Source: Prorocentrum cordatum (taxonomy: Eukaryota; Sar; Dinophyceae; Prorocentrales; Prorocentraceae). From it: a stretch of 64,000 bases of DNA. Under the pieces are notes generated by a model. That model was not told the DNA's origin, did not search any database, and was given only the letters and a program-made list of their open reading frames with translations. The stretch lies in NCBI GenBank assembly GCA_963575745.1, contig CAUYUJ010019950.1:1-64000 (forward strand), in the 5' to 3' direction. The position numbers and the translations under genes are program-made. This document shows, one piece after another, positions 9,931-19,900 of the stretch (its first letter is position 1; each line of letters begins with the position of its first letter).

Positions 9931-10480
9931 CCCACAGGTACCTCACTTGCTAAATTAAGCGGCGAGATCTTGTTGAACGCTACAAGTGCTATTATAGCAC
10001 TTGAAGTGCTATTATAACACTTAACACTTGGCCAAGTGCTACTATAACACATGAGTGTTATTATAAGACGTGGGTCATATATCATAGAACATACCATATA
10101 CTTTCTACACAGTCTTACATACAACAACGATCGCAAAGCAACGCAAACGCAACGCAACGCAAACACAACACAAACACAATGACAAACAACGCAATGCAAT
10201 GCAACATGGGGTGGGGGCGGGGAATTCGGCCATGGCCCCCCCGCGGGCGCCGCGTCGACGACGGCGACCACGCCTCAAGGCGCGCCGCCCCCGCCCCGCG
10301 CGCGGGGGAGGAGGAGGAGGAGGAGGAGGAGGAGGAGGAGGAGAAGGAGAAGGCGGAGAAAGAGGAGGAGAAGGAGGAGGAGGAGGAGGAGGAGGAGGGG
10401 AGGAGGAGGGGAGGAGGAGGGGAGGGGGAGGAGGAGGAGAAGGAGGAGAAGGGGGAGAGGGAGAGGGAGGATCGAGGCAG
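9931..10480 (+). repeat. Composite dispersed repeat, copy 1
   Basis: Order on this strand: an edge with GGTACCTCACTTGCTA and GAGATCTTGTTGAACGCT (9936-9985); about five degenerate 20-bp palindromes of the type CAAGTGCTAT/ATAGCACTTG (9985-10075); GCAACGCAA-type runs (10130-10205); a GC-rich block around GGCCATGGCCCC (10215-10300); then a GAG tract (10303-10480). The same order occurs in reverse at 31366-30120. Nothing coding is seen. Confidence 0.75.
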
Positions 10481-10812
10481 GATTTTTCAAAAGTCAAGGC
10501 GTACTTAGCAACGCGGCAACACTCTAGCAGCGCCCGAGGGCGCACTACGCCGACTCAAACACAGTCGCAATGACTGGTAGCACGGACCGCCGCCCATCTT
10601 GGGCGGCGCCTCGACGTGCTCCTGTCGACCGCCACTGGGCGAGTCGACGGTGAAACCAGTGCGCGCCCGCCACTGGGCGGGCTCTAGTGAAACTTAAAAG
10701 TAAACGCAAAAAAGACGAGAAAAACAAACAAAAAAAAAACAAGGGGGAAGAGGCGGAAGGGAAGGGGAGGGGAGAGGATGAGGGGCAGGAGGAAGGGGGG
10801 GACGACGACGAG

Positions 10813-10857
<45 letters not shown>

Positions 10858-12049
10858 GGGGGTCCGCCAACTCCTCCTTCAGTGCACACTGCGCGCACAC
10901 ACACGCACACACCACGCACACACCACGCATCGCACTCGACATCCTCCGCTCCTCCGCCCCCCCCGGAGGAGGACGACGAAGACGACGAGACGACGACGAG
11001 ACGACGACGACGACCGACGACCGACGACCGACTACCGACGACGACCGACGACGACAGCCGACAGACGACGACCGACGACCGACGACGACGACGACGGGCG
11101 ACGACGAGGGGAATGAGGAGATTCGAATCTCCCCGCTCGCGGCCGCCGAGCGTCTCTCGCGGCCTCGGCGCCGCTCTCAGATGAGGAGCTCGAGATCCTC
11201 GGCGACAACGAACGCCGACGACCGCCGCGACGACGACGGCGGCGGCGGCGGGGCGACGACGACAACGTCGACGACGACGACGACGGACGACCGACGACGA
11301 CGACGACCGACGATCGACGACGACAGACGACAGACGACAGACGACAGACGACGAATGACGATCGACGAACGGCGACGACACCGACGGTGACGATCCCCGT
11401 CGAGGTCGGAGTATTCGTCGAACAGTTCGGGCCCGCTGAGCCCTAGGGGAGCCCTAATAAGTCGCCCAGGTTGGGTATTTCTTCCGCGGGTTAAAGAACA
11501 AACTGTGCACGTGCGATGCCATTGTTTCCGAAGAAGACTCCTCCGACGACGGGCGACGACGACGATGATGACGACGACGAGCGAGGGCGACGTCGCCCGA
11601 CGACGACGACGACGACGACGACCGACGACGACCGACGGCGATCGACGACGACGACAGTCGACCGATCGATCGATCGAACGACGACGACCCCGCGCGCCCA
11701 GGTTCGACGACATCGACGCCCACGTCCGGAGGCCCGCCCGCGGCCCCGCCTCCCGCCACCCTCCCTCTCCTGTCCCGCCTCCGTCACCCCCAGTGCCGCG
11801 ACGGCGACGGCGGCGGCGGCGGCGATGGCGACCGACGACGACCGAACGACGACCGATTGCCACCCCGAGCCTCGTCCTATCGATCGACGTCGTCGTCGTC
11901 GTCGTCGCCTGAGGGGGCCACTGAGTCGGATGCCATCGCTGTCGACGCAGCCTCCTCCAACGACGAATGACGAAGACGATGATGGCGACGACGAGCGAGG
12001 ACGACGACGATCGACCGACGGACGACCCCGCGCGCCCAGGATCGACCAC
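10481..12049. repeat. GAC/CGA trinucleotide tracts with short spacers
   Basis: GAC-type tracts fill 10800-10856, 10975-11110, 11215-11375, 11530-11700 and parts of 11780-12030. Frames read as poly-Asp, poly-Thr or poly-Arg. The spacers include a CTTAGCAACG word (10505), a palindrome GGAGATTCGAATCTCC (11117-11132), and GC-rich sequence. I see no convincing gene. Confidence 0.8.
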
Positions 12050-12245
12050 CACCAGATGTTGAGGATGTCTCGAGCGAGCACGCTGGCCCCTCCGCCGCCA
12101 GATGTTGAGGATGTCTCAGGCGCAACCGACGGCGTCATCGATGAGTCATCGATGGCGTCATCGATGACTCATCGATGACGCATCGAGGACGCGATCAATA
12201 AATCATCGAAGGCCTCATCGATGGCACATCGATGAGGCCTTCGAT
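12050..12245. repeat. TCATCGATGA cluster 1 with a 46-bp direct repeat
   Basis: The word CAGATGTTGAGGATGTCTC occurs at about 12053 and again about 46 bases later. From 12125 the sequence becomes a chain of overlapping ATCGATGA palindromes that pairs with itself over most of its length. It lies just past the 3' end of the minus-strand gene at 12284. Confidence 0.85.
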
Positions 12246-12283
12246 GCGTTTCAACGCCAGGTGTCCTTGTCGATGCCCTTCGG

Positions 12284-13462
12284 TCAGCCGTTCTCGTCGA
12301 GCTCGCTGCCGTTCGCGTCGAGCTCGACCGCCGTCACCTTGGAGATCTCGCCGTCCTCGTCCGTGTCGGCCGCGACGAATACGTCCGCCCCGTCCGCGTC
12401 GGCCAGGCGCGACCCCGCGGGCGGAGTCGGCGGCGTGCCCGTCCAGACCCGCCGCTCGTTGCCCGCGTCGAGCACATGCACCGTTGCACCCTCCTTCCAC
12501 TTATCCTGGTCCGTCGCGGGCTGCGTCATCTCCTCGTCGATCTCCTCGGCCTGCGCCGACTCGTCCGGAGGGGTGCAGGGCGCGAACTCGCCCTGCACGG
12601 GCGTCGGCGGGATCAGCGTCACCTTCACCCCGCACATTGACTGCGTGACCTCCTGGCCCTGCACGGCGTCGTCGTCGATCTTCTGGCCCTGCACGGCGTC
12701 GTCGTCGATGTTCGGGTCCTGCGCGGCGCCGTCGTCGCTTGTCTGGGCCTGCGCTGCGTCGTCGTCGCTCTTCTTGGCCTGCACGGCGTCGTCGTCGCTA
12801 TTCTGGGCCTGCGCGTCGCCGTCGTCGGTCTTCAGGACCTGCGCGCCGCCCCCGTCGTCTGTCACGAGGCTGTCCTTCTCGCCCTCGGCGTCGCCGCCGA
12901 TCAGGCTGATGCCGAACTTCTCGTCGTCGTCGTCGCCCTTCTGCTTCTCGTCCTTGGCGTCGCCGCCGAACAGGGTGATGGCGAACTCCTTCTCGTCGCC
13001 GATTTTCTGCGTCACGAACTGGCAGGGCACCCCAAACTTATGAGGGCAGCTTTCATCTGTGAAGCCTTCGAAAGCCTCGTAGACCCTGCATCGCACGCAG
13101 AATTTGACGCCGACCGAGCCGCTGACCTTTGGCGAGTCTGGGCCGTCGCCGTCGTCGGGGGCGCCGACGTCGTGGACTTCCGAGTCGTCCGCCATGGAAG
13201 ACCCCCCAGGCTCACCGTCCACTGCCATATGGCCCCCGCCCGTGTCGTCGCCGCCGCCCTTGCAGTCGTCGTTGTCCCCGTCGGAGTCGGGGCCGTGCTC
13301 GTCGCCGCCCATGCTCTGGCCCTCGTCGACGTCGCACGGGTTGCGGGGGCCCTTGTCGCGGGCCTCAATGTTCTCATCCGTGGGCGCGAGGATCTGCTCG
13401 CGCATAGCTGCGTGAGAGGCCCGATGCTGCATGCATGGGTCCGCGCCGTGACCAAAGGACAT
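12284..13462 (-). CDS. Acidic protein with 10-residue repeats and a Cys cluster
   Basis: A single long frame of 392 residues from an ATG at 13462. Another ATG at residue 20 is possible. Residues 40-115 are Asp/Gly-rich. Residues 122-147 hold C-x2-C-x13-C-x7-C, which could bind zinc. Residues about 201-272 are seven units of a 10-residue repeat ([ST]DDDAVQAQK type) matching a 30-bp DNA repeat. The C-terminal 110 residues include VHVLDAGNERRVWTGTPP and an Asp-rich VFVAADTDEDGEISKV stretch that resembles a small beta domain. Very acidic overall. Function unknown. The 3' neighbour is the TCATCGATGA cluster, and the upstream flank carries a minisatellite like that upstream of the next gene. Confidence 0.7.
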   Translation of the reverse strand: MSFGHGADPCMQHRASHAAMREQILAPTDENIEARDKGPRNPCDVDEGQSMGGDEHGPDSDGDNDDCKGGGDDTGGGHMAVDGEPGGSSMADDSEVHDVGAPDDGDGPDSPKVSGSVGVKFCVRCRVYEAFEGFTDESCPHKFGVPCQFVTQKIGDEKEFAITLFGGDAKDEKQKGDDDDEKFGISLIGGDAEGEKDSLVTDDGGGAQVLKTDDGDAQAQNSDDDAVQAKKSDDDAAQAQTSDDGAAQDPNIDDDAVQGQKIDDDAVQGQEVTQSMCGVKVTLIPPTPVQGEFAPCTPPDESAQAEEIDEEMTQPATDQDKWKEGATVHVLDAGNERRVWTGTPPTPPAGSRLADADGADVFVAADTDEDGEISKVTAVELDANGSELDENG

Positions 13463-13890
13463 AGGCGCTCACAGCGGGGCCCCTGAAAAGCCCGACACTG
13501 CCGCTTGAAACTCGCAGTGCTCACACTCTCGAACAAAGAAACGGCTATACACTGGCGCGTGTGGGGTCTCATTTTGACCAGATCCTAACGCACTGTGTCT
13601 GGGCCCCCATCGCCACGGCTGGATTCCCTCTTCGCGACTGGATTCCGATCGCCGCGGCTGGATTCCCCACGTCAGCGGCCGTGGCGTTCCCCTCGCCACG
13701 GCTGGGCTTCACAACGTCAGCGACTGGAGTGCCCAGCGGCTGGACTTCACGACGTCAGCGACGCCAGGCCCCGACCGCCCCTCGCCCCCAACGTGGCATA
13801 GCGTAGCAGAGCGTCGGGAAGTTGAGCATAGCATTCCATAGCATAGTCGCGGGGCCGAACATAGCATAGCATTCGGTCGCACCAGGATGT
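13463..13890. repeat. Upstream minisatellite and CATAGC runs
   Basis: 13595-13765 is a degenerate array of CGCCACGGCTGGATTCC units, and 13795-13880 is rich in CATAGCATAGC words. The first array matches 15175-15300 upstream of the gene starting at 14967. No gene is seen. Confidence 0.75.
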
Positions 13891-14184
13891 AGCTGTGTCG
13901 GCGGGCACGCGTAGCGTAAGCCATTTGAATCGTGAAGGAAGTTGTTCTCAGTGGCCGTGAAGCCAAGAACGCTCACCTGTCTCGGGCGCCCCGCTCGAGG
14001 CGAAACGAGCGCGGCCGTGGCCCACAACAAATGTCGTTGGCGTAGGCGCTGGCGTCGGCGCTGAAGGTGTTGGTGTAGGCGATGGCGTGTGCGCTGGCGT
14101 AGGCGCAGTCGGTGCCGTCGTAGGCTGGTGTAGGCGCTGGCGAAGGCTCTGCAAGTGCCGTCGTAAGCGCAGGTGCTGGCGTGC
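13891..14184. repeat. GGCGYT hexamer array
   Basis: 14030-14190 is a degenerate hexamer array of GGCGCT/GGCGTA units immediately past the stop of the 260-aa gene. The rest of the stretch shows nothing recognisable. Confidence 0.65.
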
Positions 14185-14967
14185 CTACTGCCGAATGTCA
14201 TCTGCCGCTGCCCACGAGCTGCCCAAGCTGTCCGCTTCGGTCGCCTCCACCTTCAAGCTCGGGTTCAGGGCCACCGTGAACGTTGGGCTGTCCTTGCCTT
14301 CGCCATTGACCTTGATGTGGTCCGTAGTCGGGATGGGCGTGGGCTTCGGGACGTGCTCAAAGTTGTTCTTGTAGATGCGCATGCTCGCAATCTTGCGGTC
14401 CGACTTGCTGATCACCTTCAGCTTGTCCAGGATCGCCGCTTTCAGCTCCTCGCACGTCACCGTCGACGTCGCAGGGCTGCTGACCAACTCGACCCTCCAC
14501 CACCCCTTGAACTTCTCGTCGGGAACGTAGACGCTCAGGTAGACGCCCTCGCCGAAGTTGCAGCTGCTCGCTCCGCCTCGCATGTCGCACGCGCTGGGGC
14601 CATCGTCCGCAGGGAGCGCGAACGAGTCCACCTGCACGTAGATGCCGTACTTCGCCGCGTTCTGGTTGATGGCGTGCCAGTGTTCGCACGCCTCTCCATC
14701 GCGGCGAACCTCGCTGCCCACGTGCACTGCGCGGTAGAGCGAGATCTTCTTGCCCGTGTAGAAGCTGAACTTCTCCTCCAGCTCGTCCATCAGCATCTGC
14801 GCGGTGGGGAAGAGCGGCCACTCTTTGGCGCCCACAGGCGGCTCGACCGAGAGCCATTGCCCCCCCTCCACGTCCTTCAGGTAGCACTCCACCTTCATCC
14901 TGGCCACACCGTTCGCGATGTTGAACCCGAACGTGTGCTCGGTCGCCCTCATCACGTGTTCTGCCAT
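14185..14967 (-). CDS. 260-aa protein of unknown function
   Basis: One clean frame from an ATG at 14967 (GCGATGG context); a second ATG at residue 6 is also possible. The composition is that of a soluble globular protein: VARMKVECYLKDVEGG, LFPTAQMLMDELEEKFSF, RAVHVGSEV, KYGIYVQVDSFALPADDG, GWWRVELVSSP, IASMRIYKNNFEHVP. There is no signal peptide and no membrane segment. I recognise no motif. It lies in tandem with the acidic gene downstream on the same strand, and both have related upstream minisatellites, which hints at a common promoter arrangement. Confidence 0.75.
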   Translation of the reverse strand: MAEHVMRATEHTFGFNIANGVARMKVECYLKDVEGGQWLSVEPPVGAKEWPLFPTAQMLMDELEEKFSFYTGKKISLYRAVHVGSEVRRDGEACEHWHAINQNAAKYGIYVQVDSFALPADDGPSACDMRGGASSCNFGEGVYLSVYVPDEKFKGWWRVELVSSPATSTVTCEELKAAILDKLKVISKSDRKIASMRIYKNNFEHVPKPTPIPTTDHIKVNGEGKDSPTFTVALNPSLKVEATEADSLGSSWAAADDIRQ

Positions 14968-14974
14968 CGCTGGT

Positions 14975-15110
14975 GATGCGTGCGCTGCTGCTGGTTCACA
15001 GCGGTGCTGCTGGTTGCGCTGGTGATGCGCGCGGTGGTGCTGGTTCCCGTCGCGCGCGAACCTGCAGTGCTGCTGGTCGCGCGAAAGGCTCGGGCCAGAA
15101 CAGATGCAGG
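14975..15110 (-). promoter_or_regulatory. GCTGCTGGTT leader, second copy
   Basis: Array of GTGCTGCTGGTT words followed by CTGGTCGCGC and GGCTCGGG, resembling 3235-3450 upstream of the YDKG gene. Likely a 5' UTR or promoter-proximal module. Function inferred from position only. Confidence 0.4.
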
Positions 15111-15740
15111 AGGACGGTGGGCGTGGACTTCACTGAGCTCTGCATTATCGGAGAACGCAGTCGCAGCACGGGACTGGGCTCCCATCGCCGCGGCTGGAGT
15201 CCTCAAAAGCTGGATTCTCATCGCCACGGCTGGATTATCCTCGCCGCGGCTGGATTCCGCCACGGCTGGATCCTCCTCGCCACGGCTGGATTCCGCCTCG
15301 CCATATCCGTATCATATGCGCGGGGCAAGCACGGCACAGCACGTCACAACATTGATTTTGCAGTATCGGAGAGATGCATTGCACTGCCTTGTAGAGCATA
15401 TGCTATGCATTGCAGTGCCGCGACTGTTCTGCTCTGCGTTGTCGCCCCGATGGGGGGGGGGGCGCTGGAGACACCCCACAAACTCTGCAGAACAAGCGTT
15501 TCGCCTGAGACACCCTCAACACATATGATGAACGTTTCGCATGAGGGCATTGTTTCCACAACAAAGCTATCGGCGAGCGGCCATATGTTTGACACACGTG
15601 GCCATCGGGGCCAATTATCAATTATCGTCGCGAGCGGGCTCTGCGCCTGCGGACCGTGCACGGCAAAAGAGTGCCTGCCAGGCGCGCCAGGGGACCGTCC
15701 GGACCCGCGGCGCTGGTGAGTAGTTGGCGCTGGATGGCAA
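15111..15740. repeat. CGGCTGGATTC minisatellite and spacer
   Basis: 15175-15300 holds six or seven units of CGCCACGGCTGGATTCC. 15330-15470 has GCATTGCA/ATGCTATGC words. The rest shows no gene; a G9 run lies at 15452-15460. Confidence 0.65.
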
Positions 15741-16594
15741 TCAGCGCCCTTTTAAGAGAAACACTGCAAGCTGGGCCATCTTGGCGCCGAACAGCTCTGG
15801 GTACGCGCCCGTGTCCCTCAGCTTCGGCCCACCGACAACGCACTTCCGCCCCTCGGCAGAATACTGATATACCCACGCCTTACTCTGAGACGGCTTGACT
15901 GGCCTGTCGCGACGCAAGAAGCGCTGCGCCGTCTGGAGCGGCACGTTCGTGTCCACCGCCCGAGCGATCAGGCAACGCCCGCGTGCAGCCACTGTTTAGA
16001 GAACCCTCCAAAATGGAAGTTGACCGACGACACGCGTCACTCTCGTCCAGAGGTGCACTGGCGCGAAGCGCAAGTAAACAGGTGCACTGCTTTGGCGATC
16101 GGCATCGTCTTGCTGAACGCACCGAGATGCGTGCACATCCTGCAGAGACTGACCCGCTCTAAAAGGCTCTGAAAAGCGGGATGATACTTAAAATTCGAAG
16201 TCACTGGCTGTTCGATAGAAAAAAACACGCTGGCAACATGCAAGTGCGTGCACACCCAGCTGACGAACAACGCCGAGACATTGCCGACGACAACATGAGG
16301 GTTGGTCTCGTCACCAATGATGTCATGAGCCCTGCCACTCTGGTACCTGGAAATCCACGCGAAGCTCTTGCAGTCCACACCAAAGTGAACGAAGCCATTC
16401 CGAACGACTCGGAAGCATAAGATTGCACACCACAGCATCCCACCACACGTCGTGATATCTTGCGACGTGCTGTTCACAAGATCAAACGTCTCTGTGCGAT
16501 AAGACCTGCGCCGCATCGCCCGCCCAGGTGAGTCCTTCCCGCTGAAGACATGGACGAAGTCCAAATCTCTGGTGATCTGCCCTTGGCGCGGCAT
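15741..16594 (-). CDS. Methyltransferase-like protein, two coding segments
   Basis: Segment 1 (16594-16037) starts at an ATG and holds DFVHVFSGKDSPGRAM, a glycine-motif-like start; TETFDLVNSTSQDI; and FVHFGVDCKSFAWISR, then FSIEQP. This order (FxG, acidic residue, Cys loop, ENP-like) matches a degenerate cytosine-methyltransferase-like family I recall from dinoflagellate polyproteins. The canonical PC is DC here and ENP is EQP, so catalysis is doubtful. Segment 2 (about 15990-15741) has RRDRPVKPSQSKAWVYQ, GGPKLRDTGAYPELFG and a short tail; in the same family KLxxTxxYPxxFG is the usual C-terminus. A stop lies between the segments. An acceptor-like AACAG at 15993 suggests an intron, but the donor is not resolved. 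It could also be a pseudogene. Confidence 0.5.
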
Positions 16595-16664
16595 GGACTG
16601 AACAAGTGCGCATTAATTGCCCCGATGACCAGATATCGACATCACATTGGGGCATGGGTGAATG

Positions 16665-16919
16665 CTACATCGAGGCGAGTCCAGCCGCGGCGACTTGGCG
16701 TGAAACGGGGGGGGGCACATCAGCAATTCGCACGTGTTGCCCCTGCCAGCCTGATCGCAACAGAGAATGGGCTGTGCTCACGGCGAACTGCACCTGGCCC
16801 CAATACGACTGGTCGATGTTAGTCTCCGCAATATCAGCCACCCATTGCGGCACTGGATGACTGGTCGGCGCCGCGGAGACAAGTGCCACCATCATGGTGG
16901 CGGCCAGTAGTGGCGTCAT
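16665..16919 (-). CDS. Small frame overlapping the stop of the transposase-like gene
   Basis: An 84-codon frame whose ATG overlaps the TGA stop of the upstream gene (ATGA). The N-terminus (LLAATMMVALVSAAP) resembles a signal peptide or membrane anchor, followed by HPVPQWVADIAETNID and RSGWQGQHVRI. Balanced composition supports coding. It may be an exon of the methyltransferase-like gene 70 bases downstream, or an independent product. No family is recognised. Confidence 0.35.
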   Translation of the reverse strand: MTPLLAATMMVALVSAAPTSHPVPQWVADIAETNIDQSYWGQVQFAVSTAHSLLRSGWQGQHVRIADVPPPVSRQVAAAGLASM

Positions 16920-19900
16920 AATGCAGGTCGCGCGGCACCTATGCCGAGCGCAGCCTGAAGGTCCAAGCGCAAGAACACCCCCTTTTCGAACTGCAAGGCG
17001 TGACTCGCTTCAGCCAAAGAAGCTAGGAGAGCGTTGAGGGTTTCATCCTTCCATGTCGCGTACACACGCGGATGGCCCATGTGGTACATCCTCGAGGGAG
17101 AGGGGGGGCAGCCGTGGCCTTGCGGCACGCAGACCCTTGGCAGCGGCTGGCGCGGGCGACGAGCACCCCCCATGGACCAGGAAACAGGGGCGGCGGTCTG
17201 CCCCCAGCCTGAGTCATTCCTTACACGGGCAGCTGTCAGACAGAGCCTAGAGGGGGGAGGAGCATAAGGACGGGAGAGGATGATGGGCAATGGGGAGAAG
17301 CATCGAGCATGAGGAAGAGGACTGGGAGGAGGAGGAGGAGGAGGAGGAGGATCGAGGAGGAGGCGGAAGATGGAAAGTAGGATGCACGAGTGAGGGCATA
17401 TTGTTGACTATATGGAGGGTAGATCGTCGGAGTACGAGCAGTAGCAGCGCGCGCATGCACGACTGATCGCTTAGCTTGCACATGCGTGTGACATCATCGC
17501 TTCCATCGTGTCACCCCCTCCCGAGGCTTCGTTTACTTCCGCCATCTTCCACGCGCAGTACATCGACGATCGCGCGCGATCAGAGGCGCGCCCCCTTCAC
17601 TTGTGCCGAGCAGGGTACCACACATGTACTCGCACACGCATGCCATCTATACAGTTCGAGGGTGAGCGACCAGATCGCGGGTCATCGATAAATCATCGAT
17701 GAGCCATCGATGACGCGACGGCGCGACATTGGGGTGTCATCGATGTCCCGCAGTCCGGTCACTCACCGTCGAAATATAGGTTGGTGCGCGATTTCGCGCA
17801 ATTGCGCTTGCCCGCCGCAGTTCTCTCAGAGCGCACCGCGGCGCTGGAGCAGCAAGCTGCTCGCAAACCAGAGAGTTGCAGCGTCCAAGCACAGTGGGCG
17901 AAACCGCGCCCCGAGAACGGCGCGGCATGGGTGGCAGAGAGAGGGAGGCGTCGGGTCCTGGTGTTAAGATGCCAGAACAAATGGTGCGTTGGCTTGATCT
18001 GGATCCCCGCATCACGTAAAAGAGACAAGTGCAGGCGAGCCATATTTTTCAAACGCTCGCATGCCTCGGCTGTCAGGCGATCTGGTTGCCGAGCGAGCTC
18101 TGTCGACCACTCGAGCAGAGCCTCTGCGCACGCACTCAGCTGAGTGCCTTTCGATATGCGACCAGCGTATCGAGGGAGCAAGACCATCGTGCACCAGCGA
18201 AACAGGTCGATCGTCTCGCAAGCCTTCAGTTTGATCGCATGCACTGCTGGTCGCCCGAACATCGATGGTGAGAGGTTCTCGACCTGGTTTGGTATTCGGC
18301 CCTGGTCCCGCTCCGACTGGTACCACGAATTCAGTTCGATTGTCAAGCGGCCGATCCCGATGGCGAACTTCGTTGTTATGTGTGTTCCTCGGCTGGCGAA
18401 GACGTCTGACTGAAGCAATGCCCACATAACTGAACAGACTACAGATCCCATGCCGCCGAGTGCTACTGTGTGAAGATAGTCTACCGCAAAATTGCCCGCG
18501 ATAGTCACTCCCAACCCCTGCCCCCACAATGGATTGGATGCCGTCGTGAGCGTAGCCCTGGAAGGGCGCCAGAAACGCAGCCAACAGGGAGTGCTAATAA
18601 CACCGTACTCCCCAACATCTTACAAACCAGTCTGGGGCAAGAGGCGATCCCACTTTTCGAGGGCGGCACTGTGATGGTTGAGAGCAGGGGTGTGCTTCCC
18701 CACAGATAACCCCTTCCCAGTCTTGCGTCGGTCGAAAAACATCGCCGATCCCTCCCATAATGCATCCCGCTCGATATCCGCCCCGATAAACACCGCTATC
18801 TCTGCCTGTCGCGTCGCGGACAGGTGGTCACCGATCTCGTGATCTTCCCACGGGGCATCGTCTTCGCCAAGGAGAAGGCTAGCCGCCGTCTCTTCAATTG
18901 CACATGGCGCACACAGGGACGAGCGACTGGATCTGGGCACGCTGCTGACTGGAGCGGGACAGTGGGCGGCGCGAAGCGCGATCATACCACGAAGTTCCCC
19001 AGGGACGGAGGATCGCAGACGACACTTCGAACCAATAACACCCGCAGCAACGCGCCAGATCCATTCGCCCGTTCCATCCCTCCAAATACACTGCCCCCAT
19101 CATATCACCCTCCTGCCGCATCCGGTCTCATCGCCATCCTCCTATACCGCCCTCCCCCCCACGCTTATAGCGATACCATATGCAGCAAAACAAAACGCTC
19201 ACCTGTAATTGTGCACGTCGTTCTGCGTGGCGTTGCAGAGTGGGCAACAGTGTAATTTGGATTTCCACGTCGGCACTGAATAGTATGTGCACACGCCCTC
19301 CCAGTCGGCCATCACATAGCAGACTGCGCCCCTGAAACCGAGGCGCGCGCCTCCCAGGTTACGCCTGGCAGCATCGGGGAACACCCGACCGTCCCAATCG
19401 AACCTGGGGTATTCGCCAGCTGCTAAGGACTCCAGCGACCAGCGCACGAAGTTCAGCAGCCTAGAGATTGAGCAGTACCCCTTGCAACCGCAACGACATT
19501 GCACCTGCTTGCGAAATACGACACCTACGCGTCGGGCTTGCGTGCACACATTGACGACCGACATGACGAGGATCGACTTGGATCGCCCAGATCCGGCGGC
19601 CCCGCCGTACTGGGCCGCGTCGATGAACACACCCAGCGGCAGTACGAGGTCGCCAGGCGCTGCTCGCGCAACGACGTCATGGTGTCTGTATACATCTGGC
19701 CAGTCAGTGGTCGTCACATGGTGCCGCAGCTCGAGCATACGCGCGGGCTGGTTCACTTCGTGGCGGAGCAGTTCGTGAAAGGGGCGACACCCGACCTGCA
19801 CGATCGCCCTGCTGCGCGAGCCGCGATGTTGGCAAGGCACGTCCACGAGTGCAGGTTCAACGGTTGTGAAGCCGCGCCGCCTGGTCATGTTCTCGACGTG

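Noticed and set aside
16005-16012. Second spliced-leader relic (CCATTTTGG on minus)
   Set aside because: Only nine bases match and it lies inside the methyltransferase-like locus, not upstream of a start.
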